This document shows, piece after piece, positions 25,461-38,100 of a DNA stretch of 64,000 bases. Under the pieces are notes generated by a model, which saw only the letters and a list, made by a program, of their open reading frames with translations, was not told the origin of the DNA and did no database searches. Origin of the DNA: Strigamia acuminata (taxonomy: Eukaryota; Arthropoda; Chilopoda; Geophilomorpha; Linotaeniidae); contig OX442315.1 of NCBI GenBank assembly GCA_949358305.1, positions 37,598,427 through 37,662,426 of the forward strand. The letters are read 5' to 3'. The translations under genes and the position numbers were made by a program. Each line of letters starts with the position of its first letter. Position 1 is the first letter of the stretch.

Positions 25461-25779
25461 AACACTTCCAACTCACAAGTCAGAACCACCAATGCAGTGA
25501 TGTTCTGTGGTAATGTGGAGAATACTCTTGTTGTTCGCCAAAACATATCCTCGTGCGGTACAATTCGGTTGTAAACAACGTAAAAACTTGTGCGTGGATT
25601 CCGGAATTTTTGGTGTGTTTCCCTCTTGATATCGAAGAAACGTTTCGTCGGCTTGGCCAACCAGTGTGTTAAATCTGGTGATTCGGGTTATATGCAATAC
25701 TCCAGTCATGTTGAGTCGAAAGAAGACGCTTGCAATGAAAACTATTGGGAATCAGTTGCCTTTATATGTCTGGCGTGTA

Positions 25780-26150
25780 AGGTGAACGTACACGCGACGT
25801 GCACGGTGAACGTACATGCGACGTGCACGTACACGTACACGTGCATGTATGCCCAACGTGCAGGAAACGCAAAAACGGATGCGGGAATTCAAAACACTGG
25901 CGTTCAAAACGCTGGCAAACAGAAACGCTGGCATACAGATACGCTGGCATACAGATACGCTGGCAAACCAAACGCTGGCACTGGAAACGCTGGCAAACAA
26001 AAGGCTACAATACAATATACAATATACAATATAATCATTTTTTTATTAAATATTTACAACGCTAAAAAGGAAAAACGCTGGCAAAAAAAATTATTTTCCT
26101 GAAAAGCTAAAAATGAAAACGCTGGCAGTCCTAGACGCTGGCAACGCTGT
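25780..26150. repeat. Degenerate microrepeats: cgtacacg and acgctggca
   Basis: 25785-25850 is a tract of alternating tgcacgtacacg-type words with dyad symmetry. From 25898 to 26147 the word acgctggca recurs about ten times at irregular spacing (for example aaacgctggcaaacagaaac). Open in several frames, but the peptides are repeat-derived and not believable as genes. Confidence 0.75.
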
Positions 26151-26169
26151 GCACCGGCGAGACACACAC

Positions 26170-26710
26170 ACAGATATAAAGGTCGCATTGTACGGCGAGA
26201 TTGATGAACCACAATTCATGACAATACCCAAAGGTTATCAAACTCCAGCGAACAAAGGAAAGTGCTGCAAATTGATGAAAGCCCTGTATGGTTTACACCA
26301 GTCAGGGAGAATGTGGTTTATTAAATTGCATGAGAAATTGAAGATTGGATTTGAACCGATGAAAGGATTCAATTGTGTTTACTCCTGAGATAGAGAAGTT
26401 ATTCTAATTCTCTATGTTGACGACATTGTGATATTTTCTAAAGATGAATTCACTGAAGGGAACAATTTTGAATTGGATTTCGAAATATCTCGAAATTGTT
26501 AATCTTGGGCCTGTTTTAATGCTTCTCGGTGTAGAATTCAATAAGTCGAATAATTCTGTTAGAATCCATCAAAGAAAGTATATACAGAAGCTTTGTGACC
26601 TATTCAAAATAGATAAAATCACAAAGACATTCCTACCTGGAGCAGTAGGAACAATGATAATGGTTGTGCAGGATAATGAAGTCGTTAATACAACGTTCCC
26701 ATACAGGTCA
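26170..26710 (+). pseudogene. Ty1/copia reverse transcriptase fragment
   Basis: The plus strand encodes EIDEPQFMTIPKGYQ, then KLMKALYGLHQSGRMW, a stop, then ILILYVDDIVIFSKDEF with an intact YVDD catalytic box. After a frameshift, LGVEFNKSNNSVRIHQRKYI follows. This is the palm-to-thumb part of copia RT. Stops and frameshifts make it dead. The element at 26711 begins exactly where copia sequence stops (after YRSL), so it probably inserted into this fragment. The YVDD box differs from the YVND of the 8-11 kb element, so it is another copy or lineage. Confidence 0.85.
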
Positions 26711-27643
26711 CTACCGTCTTCCCTCGAATTTTCCGTCATGACGTTGTGTTCGAATACAACGACACCTGACGTTTTATTCGAACACTACGTCATGACGTTA
26801 TATTCGTACTTTTTCAAGCAACTTCTGAAAAATCAGAAAGTAGCATGTAATTTGGCAAAATAAATTTTATTGAAACACACGGTACGATAAACTTCAAATT
26901 TTAAGTTCAAAATTTTTATCCAATTCGTTTTAATACGTGTCAAATTCGTTTTAATACGTATCAAATTTGTTTTTCCGGCATCGTGCCTGTAAAAAGCGCA
27001 TTCTGCAACGCTTCCCGTCAATGCACTCGAACATAACGTCAATGACGTTGTATTCGAAGTGACGTTATATTCGAGAAAAGGCATAAACTTTCGAAAACGG
27101 CAGTTTTCAAAAAAACTTGAATACAACGTCATGACGTTGTATTCGAACACTACGTCATGACGTTGTATTGTGTTTTTTTAGTACAACTTCTGAAAAATCA
27201 CAATTTTGTTGTAAAACTTCTAAAAAACCAGAAATTTTGTTGTAAAACTTCTGAAAAATCAGAAATTTTTTGTAAAATTTCTGAAAAATCAGTAATTGGT
27301 AATGTAATTTTGAAAAAAAAAAATTGATTTGAAATTTCAAGTTCAAAATATACAGTACGTTTTCAATTTGTGTCCAATTCGTGTCCGATTCGTGTCCGAT
27401 TTGGTTCAATTCATTTTCAATTCAATGCTTCCTGGCATCGCGCCTGTAAAAAGCGCACCCCGCAACGCTTCTCAAATATAACTCGAATATAACGTCATGC
27501 CGTTGTATTCGAATACAGCGTCCTCATGACGTTATATTCGAAGTGACGTTATATTCGAAAAATCGCTGAAACTTTCGAAAACAGCAATTTTTGAAAAAAC
27601 TTGAATATAACGTCATGACGTTATATTCGAGGGAAGACGGTAG
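26711..27643. mobile_element. 933-bp foldback element built from TGACGTTRTATTCGA words
   Basis: The termini are perfect inverse copies: ctaccgtcttccctcgaa at the left and ttcgagggaagacggtag at the right. Inside, the palindromic word cgtcatgacgttgtattcga or its inverse occurs about ten times, in paired opposed blocks. Two sub-blocks repeat in order: a run ending in gcgcattctgcaacgcttc (near 27000) and gcgcaccccgcaacgcttc (near 27455), each with aaaacttctgaaaaatcag tracts. No ORF. No clear target duplication. Confidence 0.8.
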
Positions 27644-27800
27644 GAATCTTTTCACACAGGTTCAAATCCTGCTGGCTGCGGTTTTAAGTTAGTATACATG
27701 TGTTCCCCTTGTCAGTATTATGAATGACGTACGGACCGACACATCAAAATGTTACTCCAGGTTTTGAGGTATTTGCGTACAATATTGCATTAACTTAGGG

Positions 27801-28081
27801 CAGGGGTCGGCAACATTTTGAGATGGAAGAGCCAAAAGTTACAATTTACAAAATTTTCCAGTTTTTAAAGAGCCACTAACATTTTTGTTTCAACATTATG
27901 GTATTTGATTAGGATTAGGTATATAAATTTGATTTTTTTTTTGCAGTATAATATTTTTTATGAGTTTTCAAAATAAAATAATATACCGTAATTATTAATA
28001 TTTGCGCATGGAACTGGAGAGCCGCATCTTGACATCGAAAGAGCCGCATGCGGCTCACGAGCCACAGGTTGCCGACCCCTG
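27801..28081. mobile_element. hAT MITE, 281 bp
   Basis: Ends CAGGGGTCGGCAAC...GTTGCCGACCCCTG are exact inverse copies for 14 bp. GC-rich subterminal gagccgcat repeats flank an AT core. Flanking octamers acttaggg and actacgga match at 5 of 8 positions, consistent with a decayed 8-bp hAT duplication. Confidence 0.9.
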
Positions 28082-28643
28082 ACTACGGACCCGCATCGTC
28101 TCCAAAACGCCCGTTTTAAGTTTCCGGACGTTTTCCACGCTTCCACGCACCACCGATATTAATTTTATCAGCCACACTCCTACATCGGAGGCATCAATTC
28201 AATCCTTCCATGCAGTTGCCATGCCGTCGCTGGTGATCACAAGTGGTTTTGGTTACCTAATTCCTGCTGGTGGCCGAACTTGCTCTTCTGGCATTATTAC
28301 AATGCCAATGAGCAAGGTGATGTACTATTTTACAATTTACTAACCGAACTAACCTGATTAAAAACTTCTGACACCATGTAACATAGCAACCCAAATTAGT
28401 ACGCCTCTGGCTATATTGTGAGCTATGCTTAAGCTGAAACTTATTTATTTACTTTCCGACGCCACCACTAGTGTTACAGGTACAGTACATGACAATAATA
28501 TCAACCATAAACCTACAGTTCTGACCGTGCCAAAAAAAACTTTAAAAACATACTTATTCTTTACAATTTCAAACAAGTAAATATAAACAACTAATTTTTG
28601 GATAATGGCTTTTGCTTCAAATTGCCGCCTGAATGCACTACTC

Positions 28644-29287
28644 CAGGGGTGTCCAACCCACAGCCCAGGATGGCTATGAATGCAGATTCAAGTGTTTGTT
28701 TCAGTAGACAGCAAACAGAATTAAAATTAGGACTATTTTGTAAGAAGTTTTTGTATATTTGTAGTGGTGAATATCCAGAAAAGTATGCATATACTCTGGC
28801 AAACCCCAAGAGTGCACCTCTGTCCCATTGGCTGGAACATGATTACTTCCAACTGTGTTCTACCACTAGGAAAAGTAGTTTTGTTTTGTTTTTAATATGT
28901 TGGATTATTATAATAATTGAAATGTTGTAAATTTATTTGTTTTGTATAATGAAATGAATTTTCAATTCATGAAATAATGTTTTATGCTGTTATTATTTAA
29001 AAAATCATGTTTGTTCAGTTTATTGGTTGCTTTGTCGGGAAAGCAAGCAATTTTTTAATTCACTTATTGATTGTTATGTCTGGCAAGCACTCAACATGTA
29101 TTTTGGTCTACTTTTGTGTGAAATGGCTCGACCAATGGGACAGAGGTGCACTCTTGGGGTTTGTCAGAGTATAGACGTTTGTTTTGCTGGTCAACTTTCG
29201 TTGGTGTCAGGATATTTTATGTGCTGCCCAAGACGATTCATCCGCCTACAATGTGGCCCAGGGAAGTCGGAATGTTGGAAACCCCTG
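28644..29287. mobile_element. hAT MITE with perfect 8-bp TSD, containing a nested MITE
   Basis: CAGGGGTGTCCAAC at the left and gttggaaacccctg at the right are inverted ends. The octamer CACTACTC is duplicated exactly on both sides (28636-28643, 29288-29295). Family B copy C sits inside at 28792-29171, so the hAT copy was inserted first. Confidence 0.93.
28792..29171. mobile_element. MITE family B, copy C, nested in hAT element
   Basis: TACTCTGGCAAACCCCAAGA at the left is inverted at the right (tcttggggtttgtcagagta); the repeats match for about 40 bp. TA is duplicated at 28790-28791 and 29172-29173. 380 bp, AT-rich core, no ORF. It is the best preserved copy of the family here. Confidence 0.93.
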
Positions 29288-29295
29288 CACTACTC

Positions 29296-30684
29296 ATAAA
29301 TTTTCGGTGACTGCTAAAAATCGCAAAAAAAAACTTTTCCCATTAAAGTGCTAAGACAAACCATATGGACAAATAGACAATTTTTTTCACCAGGATTAGC
29401 CTGGTTTTAGAATTTGTTAAGCACTTTGTTTTTAAAAATTTGCATTTCCAATGGCGAAAAGCAGAAATTCGCCCTTGTAAGCCATTAAATCCTCTACAAA
29501 CCTTTTTCATAACGAAAAAAAGCAATTTTAGAGTTAGGTCAGATGATTTGGCATTTAAAATACTTTCTGTTGTGTACAGGTGGCACTAGCAATGCCGGAA
29601 GTTGAAACAAACAAACATCCATGTCAAGTTTAATAAAAGCTTTTTAATAAAAAGGAAACAATAAAGTCCTTACCATAACATGGAGAAACACCCACCAAGG
29701 ATTCCATTGTTAAATGACAAAGCTGTAGATACTTCTAATAGCTTCCAATAATATTAAATCAATCAATAGCATCACATGTATGAATTCTTTGCAGTATTTA
29801 TTTATCATAAGTTTTTTCACAAATCAATGCGTTTCATTACCCAGACATTCATAGCATCAGCTTTAATTGGCAATTATGTGAGGCTTGTGCAAAACAGTAT
29901 TAATGCCTTTTTCTTATTTTGAAATCATTTACAAAATAAAACCAGTAGAGCCAAAAATAATAAACAGATTAATTGTTCAAATCAACATTTCTAATGAGCA
30001 CTTAAGACTTAACTTATTGAAAAAAAAAAAAAATCTGATATTTCAAACACACCATTTTTACAATTTTCATGCACTTTAAATACCATAAAAAAAACCAGGC
30101 AACATTCCCCCCTTCCCTAAAATTCAGTTTGAAAAGTATAGCCGCAGCCCTGCACTCAACTGCCTTGAAATTTCTAAATCTAATTTTTATAAAAGAAAAA
30201 CCCAGCCGACTAAAATGTACAACTGCAAGCCCTACAATAGGAAAGTAAAAAACCTCATTACATTACCATACAGTAAACATTTTTTTGCTTGCTTGAAAAA
30301 TGGGTATTTAAAAGAGTTATCCATGGTTAAACGCAAAGCTGCTTTCTTTTCATCAACGATGCAATGAAATTGTTTCTTTATTCAATTGATTTTCTTTTGC
30401 TTTCCAGCCTATAATGTTTACATATTCTCACTTAGAAAATAAAGTGGCAGAAGATATCGTTTCTCGTCCGAAACATGTACAGTAGCAAAAAGAGCGGTTT
30501 GAGAAAACTCAAATTTCGAAATAAGAGGATAAATTGGGAAGAAAATAAAATATATTTTTATATATATATATATATTTTTTTTCCATCTCGTTTTTTTATA
30601 AGCTGAGCAAAAGAAAATCACATCTGGAGTTCGTTTGTGTGTATGAAGTTGTGTTTCGTTCCGCATTCGAGTCCTAACACTTCT
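29296..30684. other. 3' flank of eRF3; no gene recognised
   Basis: AT-rich. The eRF3 3' UTR should occupy the first few hundred bases below 30685. TA dinucleotide runs lie at 30562-30576. No coding region is supported. Confidence 0.4.
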
Positions 30685-33600
30685 TTATTCTATAACTTTT
30701 AACACTTTACCGATTGCAATGGTTTTTCCTATTAAAAAAATAAAAATATATATATATATTTTTACAAATAAATTACAACATTAAATTTGTATTCAGCAAT
30801 ATACAGGGTATGCCATAAGTCACGAAGGAGTCTTAAAGTTTTCATAACTTTTTTCTAATTAATTTTTTTTTTCATTTTCCTTTTACTATTTTGTAAAGAC
30901 CACTGAGGAGATTAACCACATAGAAATTCATGACCAATCAGCAAACACGAATTGTGAAATTTTGCTATCAAACCGGAAGATCAATAATTCTGACCCAACA
31001 CCTAAACGTCTAATCATTGATCCTCCGGCTTGACAGCAAACTTTCACATTTTGAGTTCGCGGTTTGGTCGTGAATTTTTCCATGGTTATTCTCCCGAGTA
31101 TTCTTTACGAAATAGCTAATAAAAAAAAATGGAAAAAAAATACCGTATTTATTGTATCAAGATACGCAGCCGAGATAATAGAAATAGTCTGTTATCGTGG
31201 AAAACAAATTGTAATTATTGCTGACAGTGACAGTTTTGAATAAGAGCGTCAGACTTCATGACTTTTGGCCCATCCTGTAGTTATGTTTATCAATTGCAGA
31301 TAACGTTTTTATTTCCTTAAATTTCGATTATTTTAATCAATTAATCATTATTTTTACATTTTTCATGCAAAAAGTTAAAATTGTCAATAATGCAATCAGC
31401 TAATAGTTTTGTTTTTAACTTTTTTGTAACACGTTCAGTGGTGCAATAATGTCAATGCCTTGAAATTGGCTTTTTGCCACGTTAAACTTGGGATCAGTGG
31501 TTCATTGACCCATTAGTTCAAATAAAAACGTTTCCTGCACTCTTAATTTAGCATTTCATTGCTCCAAACCTTCATCGCGAAGTGTAAAACGGCCCATTTG
31601 TGGGAACTCTTTGAAGGGTTCCATGCAAACGACACCTGCAGCTTCTAATCTCATGATAGCGATTTGGTCCTGCTTAACAAAACGTGGTCTCGTTTTACTT
31701 TTTTCTCCCGTTTTCTTATCCACCAAACAAATTAGAGCCTAAAATATATTCAAGACGAAACAATTAAACTGCCAATAAAAAAAAGAAAAAAATCCACATC
31801 CAAACCTTACTTTAACAGTAACTTCTTCAGCAATAGCATGAATGTGGCACACGGCACTATATCCCGCACAAATGATAGATTTGTGCTCTAAAATAACAAC
31901 TTGAGCGTCGAATAGCTTCACAGTCCGACATGGCTGTGTCGCGTCGCACAACACAAATCCTTGCGAAACGTCCTGCAATTTTATTTCACGCTTTAAAAAC
32001 CACACAATCAAAAATTAACTCGTTCCAAAACCTCTTCTTCGACTCCTTTTAACTTAATTTTCACATTTTCACCGCTAACTATATGGTTCACTTCGTCGTC
32101 GTCGGACCACAGTTGAATCACTTCAACAGGCGTCTAAAAACAAACCAAAAAAACCTTATTACGTGGACAAAAACAAACAAAGGTTCTACTTTCTAGCTTA
32201 CCCTATTCGGCATAAGTAATAGCTGTTGACCCTTCTTAGCTTGTCCCATTTCGACCTTGCCTAAAACGACTGTGCCCATATCCTTGTACCTGTCGATTAT
32301 GGGCATGCGAAAGGGGCCCTCAACAGTCCTCGAAAGAAGAGGTAGGTTTTCTATATATGGAATAAAGGCAGGTCCTCTGTACCACTCACAAATTTTCTCA
32401 TCCAGAGGATCTTTAAGGCCGGCTCCTGTTAAGCCAGAGCATGGCATAAACATTAGATCGGTTTTGGGATTAAACCCACATTTTTTCAGATATGGAAGCA
32501 GTTTTTCTTTGCATTCATTGTACCTTCATTTCAGAAAAAATTAACGGTTATGTTCGTATTTTTGATAATTTTGAAAATTAAATATCTAACCTCTCTTCAG
32601 ACCACTCGACAGTAGGATCGTCCATTTTATTAATTAAAACCACCATATGCTTGACCCCAGCTGTTTTGGCAAGCATTGCGTGTTCTCTCGTTTGTCCTCC
32701 CTTTTCAAATCCCGTTTCAAATTCGCCTTTCCGCGCTGAAATCACCTGAAAGTATGAATAAAAAGCATAATAAAAAATGATATTTATTTATTTATTTATT
32801 TATTATTATTATTATTATTATTTCTTTTATAGTTCTAATACCAGGACGGCTAAATCAGCTTGGGACGTTCCACCAATCATGTTGGGTACAAAACTTCGAT
32901 GACCAGGTGCATCCAATATCGTGAAATGTTTCTTGTCTGTTTCGAAATAGGCCCGCCCGACCTCGACGGTTTTTCCTTTATCCCTTTCTTCTTGATTCGT
33001 GTCCAGAGCCCACGAAAGATACCACGTCTCGCGATTCTTTTCTCTAGCTTCTCTTTCGTATTTTTCTAGTGTTCGTTTATCCACCATTCCAGTCAAGAAC
33101 ATTATTTGGCCACCTATTGTCGACTTGCCCGCATCTAAAAATATTTTTACAAAATTTAAAATTTTCCATCTGAAATTTATTGAATTTTAGATTTTCCTAC
33201 CAACATGACCAATAAAAACAACATTAATGTGTTCTTTCTTTGGTCTATCATCTTCTACTTTAGTTTGTTTCTTTTTGGGTCTCGTTAGTGTTTCCACTTC
33301 CGAGGATTCAGTCTCCATTTCTTCATCATCAACATCTACGTGATTCTCTTCATCTGCATTTGCTTCCCAATCTGGAATTTAATTGAAAACAAAAGTCAAT
33401 TTTCAATAGAATGAAAAAATACATATTTTAAATTCTCTAAATTAAAATTACATTAAAATAAAAAAATATTGTATTGCATTATTTTTTTCAACTAAACTCG
33501 AGTGAATCAACTTTGATTTGAATTCAATTTCTCGTAATATCAATACAATATTTTAACTTTTCCCTCGACTGTTAGCAGAAAATAAAAATAGATTAATCAT

Positions 33601-34647
33601 GTAAAGTAAACTGTGTAGCCCAGACGTAGGACAGCTCCCAGAAAGTTGTCTGGAGCTACAATCTGACCAGATGGGATTTAACATCGCTGGGTATAGGTCC
33701 GGACCGGACGAGACGAGACGATATCGGTCCATAGGTACAGAACAGGCTACACAGAGTAAACTATTTCTAAACCCAGTTGAATTTCAATACAGTAGCAGTA
33801 GATTTATAGATAAAATCAAAATTTCACTTAAAAATCTCAATCAACTTCACTAAGATATGAAGCTTATTACCCGCCGGTTCATTTCCAGCCACACTACTTT
33901 CACCCCCTGGCTGGGCATCTAAAAAAACACGAAACGAAACACACAAAAAATTAATATTTTTATTTCACTGAAAAATGTTTATACCTTTTCCAGGGGGTGA
34001 ATCAACATCCATGCTAGGTGGTGGATCTGAAATGCACAGAACAAAAATCATTAGTACAACCTTTCCAACAAATTAAAATTTTGCTTTAAATCTATTTTTA
34101 TTTCAAAATAAAATCTTTTTCATTTCTTTGAATAAACGATTTTGAAAACGTGACACGTGGCTCATTGAAAAAAAAATTATTTTCACGCCAACATTTACAC
34201 GATTAAATCCAATCAAACAATGATTTAAATTCGTCTTTTCAACACTCATCAAGCGGCGTGGAAATTATAATAACGCCAAAGAAAATTTCAAAGCAAAAAA
34301 TCCCAAACTCGTGACGCCATATTGCACCACAATGCACTTGCCAAATTCAAAATTCATTTCTATTTGAACGAGCCCAACTTAAAATAATAATAAAAAATCA
34401 TATACATATACATGGGGGTCAGATTTTTGAGTTAAATTTAATTTTTACCCGGTGCCAGGTTGGAATTTGTCACAAACGAAGGCACAAACTCTGGTGCGTG
34501 GACATTCGGCACAAATGGCGGCGCATTCACGTTTAGCTTGGAAAGTGAAGTACTTAATTGACTCGTATCTTCCGCGTCACCACCACCGAACACAGAATGT
34601 TGTTCCCAACAGTCTGGTTCTGTATTGTTTGTCTCACTTTTATCCAT
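30685..34647 (-). CDS. GSPT1: eRF3/GSPT, translation termination GTPase (11 exons, 568 aa)
   Basis: GTPase partner of eRF1 at stop codons. Exons (high to low): 34647-34449, 34026-33985, 33918-33871, 33371-33201, 33134-32842, 32745-32591, 32523-32202, 32133-32032, 31972-31811, 31738-31570, 30728-30685. All introns are GT-AG and phases close. The N-terminus has overlapping PAM2 motifs ([13 protein letters not shown] then [10 protein letters not shown], about residues 36-58) that bind poly(A)-binding protein in this family, followed by an acidic linker. The G domain shows GHVDAGKST (G1), DAPGHRSF (G3) and NKMD (G4), then EF-Tu-like domains 2 and 3 ending [20 protein letters not shown]. The last 13 codons lie 0.84 kb away behind a MITE-bearing intron. 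The start at 34647 is the first ATG and gives a normal length. GSPT1/GSPT2 cannot be told apart outside vertebrates. Confidence 0.97.
30802..31280. mobile_element. MITE in the last intron of eRF3
   Basis: tacagggtatgccataagtc at the left and the inverse of tacaggatgggccaaaagtc at the right; similarity extends about 30 bp. Inside is a second opposed pair (gatcaataattctgacccaa and the region near 31015). 479 bp, no ORF, no clear target duplication. Confidence 0.75.
33602..33765. repeat. Short inverted-repeat element in eRF3 intron 3
   Basis: aaactgtgtagcccagacg at the left faces ggctacacagagtaaac at the right. It is less AT-rich than the intron around it and contains ccggaccggacgagacgaga. Probably a small MITE; superfamily unknown. 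Confidence 0.5.
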
Positions 34648-35156
34648 TGTGCAATGCCGATTCGTTTAACAAATTTTATCCTGTAAAAACGTGAACCTGA
34701 AACAGGCAGCACAGTCCGCGTGTTCAACTTAGGGAATGTCTAAATCCTGCGCCTGCGCCGTAGCGTTAATTCCGGCGGAAACTTATGACGAATGATGGGT
34801 AATATTTTACTAACCCGGCGTGCGATTGGGCAAAAAGTTTGAAATTATAATTTACTTAAAAATTAATTATTTTAATAATAATAAAAAAAAATCATTTATA
34901 TACTTATTTAATTTTTTTAAATTTTTTTTTAATTTAATTTTTTTTTATTTTTTACTTGTTGCACTTTAAACTCCTCCCGAATTATTTTTAACTTTTACGT
35001 TTAAATTAAATTAAGTAAAAAAATTGATTTTTCTAAGAACCATCGAAGGAAATTTATTCGTACTAATTTATTTGTATTTACCTCACAAAATAATTTCCTT
35101 ATACGTATAGAAAAAAGTCACGAGATTAGTGTCGCAGATATTCTTGCGAGAACAAA
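34648..35156. promoter_or_regulatory. Bidirectional promoter region, eRF3 / LUC7L3
   Basis: The two start codons face away from each other across 509 bp. The eRF3-proximal part (34735-34830) has higher GC than most of the window and an inverted CCAAT box (cgattggg near 34826); the LUC7L3-proximal half is T-rich. No TATA box at a typical position was recognised. Shared regulation is an inference from the geometry. Confidence 0.6.
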
Positions 35157-38100
35157 ATGGCGGCGGCGGCGGCAGCGGCGTTGTTAGACGAATTAATGGG
35201 AAGAGATCGAAATTTAGCGCCAACGGAAAAGAAAAGAGAAATTCGCTGGGATGATGCTCAGGTAATCTTGTTATAAATTCAATGCATTCAATGCATTCAA
35301 TGCACAAAATTAATTCCGTTAGATGCTCGAACCAACGGTGGAATAGGGCTGCAACTATAAAAGTTTTTCCCCATTTATTATTTTTGGCTCGAGAATCTCT
35401 TGTTTATATTGTTACATTCGGTGTAAAACAAGATGAAAATAGATCGGCAATTGTTATAATTTGTATTTCTTTGTTGATTATAGGTATGCAAACATTATTT
35501 GGTAAAGTTCTGTCCGAATGAGTTGTTCGTAAACACGAGAGCGGATTTAGGTTAGTTTAAATTAAATTAAATGAAATAAACTACGTTGTGCTTATGTTTA
35601 CTAAATGTTTGTCTATTGTGTAGGACCTTGTGAAAAGATACACGATGAACAGCTGAAGTCGGAGTAAGTTGTTGGTGTTTGAGTTTGAATCTTTAAATTG
35701 ACGTACTTTGGTATTTTTCCCTGAATGATGAAGGTATGAAAAAAGCTCGAGTTACCAAAAGATGGGTTACGAAGAGGATTTTCTTCGTTTTTGCCAGGGA
35801 ATGATGGCGGATGTAGAAAGAAGGATTCGACGAGGAAAACAAAGATTGGCGCAAGGAAACCAGGAAGCGAATGCCGCCAAAGTACGTACCGGTAATTTTA
35901 AATGTTTTAAATGTAATTTTAAATGTTAAATGTTAAATTTCAGATGGCATCACCGGCCCCGAGTGGCAACAACAGCGAAAAGATAACGATGCTCAGTGAG
36001 CGTGTCAATGGCTTGTTGGAGCAAGTGGAGAAGTTGGGTTGTGAAGGAAAAGTTGAAGAAGCGCAAGGAATCATGAAATTGTGCGACCAGTTAAAGGACG
36101 AGCGCGAAGGGCTTCGAAGGTGCAGTGAAAACAGCCATTGGTTACAGGTATATTTCGACGTAGCAAGTATTTGGATTTGAATTCGAAATCTAATGTGAAG
36201 AAATTGATATTGACGAACGGTACAATAGCAATTCCCTTTCCAGACGGCGGAAATTGCGGCGGCACAAGAGAAACAGATGGAGGTTTGCGAAGTTTGCGGC
36301 GCTTTCCTCATCGTTGGGGACGCGCAACAACGCGTGGACGACCATTTAATGGGGAAACAACACATGGGATTTGCTAAAATTAAAGCAACCGTGGATGAAA
36401 TTTTGGTAATTTTCGTCACAAGTTCTATTGTCAAATTGGACATTTTCTTGATAGTTTTCATTTGACGTAGGCCAAAAGACAAAAAGAAAGGGAGGAACGG
36501 GAACAGAGACGGGAAAAGGAACGCGAAGAGAAGCGGAAAGTGCGAGAGGAAGAGGAGAAGGATCGCGAAGAGCGTCGAAAGAAATACGAGGAGGACAGAA
36601 AGCGCGACAGGGAAAGGTCGAAGAAACGGAAGAAGAGTCGTAGCAAAAGCCGCGAGCGGAAGAGGTCGCGCAGTCCCGGTCGCAGCAGGAAACGTTCACG
36701 GAGTCGGAGCAAGGATCGGCGGAGGAGCAAAGACAGGTGCTAACGAAACTCAGCTCAGTTAATTGAAAAATCGAAAAGAATTTTGAGTAAATAGAACGTT
36801 TGGTTGCAGGAGTAAGCGATCGAGAAGCACAGATAAATATTTGAAGAACGAACACAAGAAATCTCGGCGTTCGCGGAGTCGTTCGCGGAGTCATGGGGAC
36901 GGGAAGGCGAGACACAAACACAGCAAAAAGGAGATGCAGACGGCGGAAGAGATGATTTACTCGAGTAAACCTCCCATCGTGCCGATGCCGAGCGTGGAAA
37001 TGAGTCAAAACTTAAGTTTGCCCGATAGTTTCAACCAATTCAAAGAAGGTAATTGTTAAGCATTTTGTCATTTGATTTTGGTCCTTGTATTTCTACTGAT
37101 TTAACTCAGTTATTGTAGTTACATACAATAAAATGTCGAATTAATTCAATCACATGTTGTAGTGTTAATCTGGAACTGAATTTTGTTCTTTGTTACCGCT
37201 AGTTTATTTTATTTTATATAACAGTAGGTATTTCATAATTTATGCCGTTTTCTCACGTTCGGTCGAACCGAAATGCTTTACCTTTAATATTTAATATTTA
37301 ATAGTGTGCTTAAAATGAACTGCGCTAGTTCACTTCAAATTATTTGACCGAAAGGTTTCTTGCTCAACTTCACATCCAACACTAACTGTATTCAAAATGT
37401 GTCGTTTTTAAATGTTTTAGGGGTTTGTGTTTTGCTTATGTGATGTCGCTTCACCAAACGCTTTGTTTTCATCCGCCTTAAAATTGCACCACAACACAAA
37501 TATTTATTTCAAAAGTGGCAATTTAGCAAACAACTGCAAATGCACATTGGTTGGGTCAGTCGGTTTTTGCAGGTGCAGGTCGTACCTCGCTGTAACGAAC
37601 ACTGTTGTAACAAATTCCTTGTGATAACAAATTTTTGATTTCAGTTTGTTGCTCGCCCTATTTTCTCCATTATCAATTATTTCATTAGAACAAACTTTAG
37701 TTAGAAAGAAATTTCGGTATAAAGAACTTGAAATACTACGTCAGGAAATAAAATTTTATTTTGTTATTGCAAAGATTACTGGTTCAAAATGTCGGCAGGT
37801 GAATCTGGTGAGCATAAAAATTGATTGATGGATTTATTATATTTCGATCAACGTGACTTCATCGACTGGTTTGCCTTTCATTGACATTGAGTGTCAATGA
37901 GGTATCATGGTGGCATCGATGAAAAATGTCAGAAATATAATAAAGTTCTCGAAAAATTGCCAGAATTATGTAAAAATTCACGAAAAAATGTCAATTATGA
38001 GAAAATACAAAATAGTAGCATTAACTAATGTTTACAATTACACCCATTCTGTTTTTACACGGTTTTGATTTAACACTGTCTAGAAAAAAAAAATTCAATT

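Noticed and set aside
25590-26102. 170-aa ORF with Cys and Trp in regular spacing
   Set aside because: The second half is the acgctggca microrepeat and the first half overlaps a MITE edge; no domain.
27655-27685. B-box-like ggttcaaatcc next to the foldback element, suggesting a tRNA or SINE
   Set aside because: No A-box at the right distance and no acceptor stem or tail.
29027-29299. 90-aa ORF at the right side of the hAT element
   Set aside because: It runs across the border of the nested MITE, so cannot be an old gene.
36346-37008. 220-aa minus-strand ORF
   Set aside because: It is the antisense shadow of the LUC7L3 RS-domain exons.
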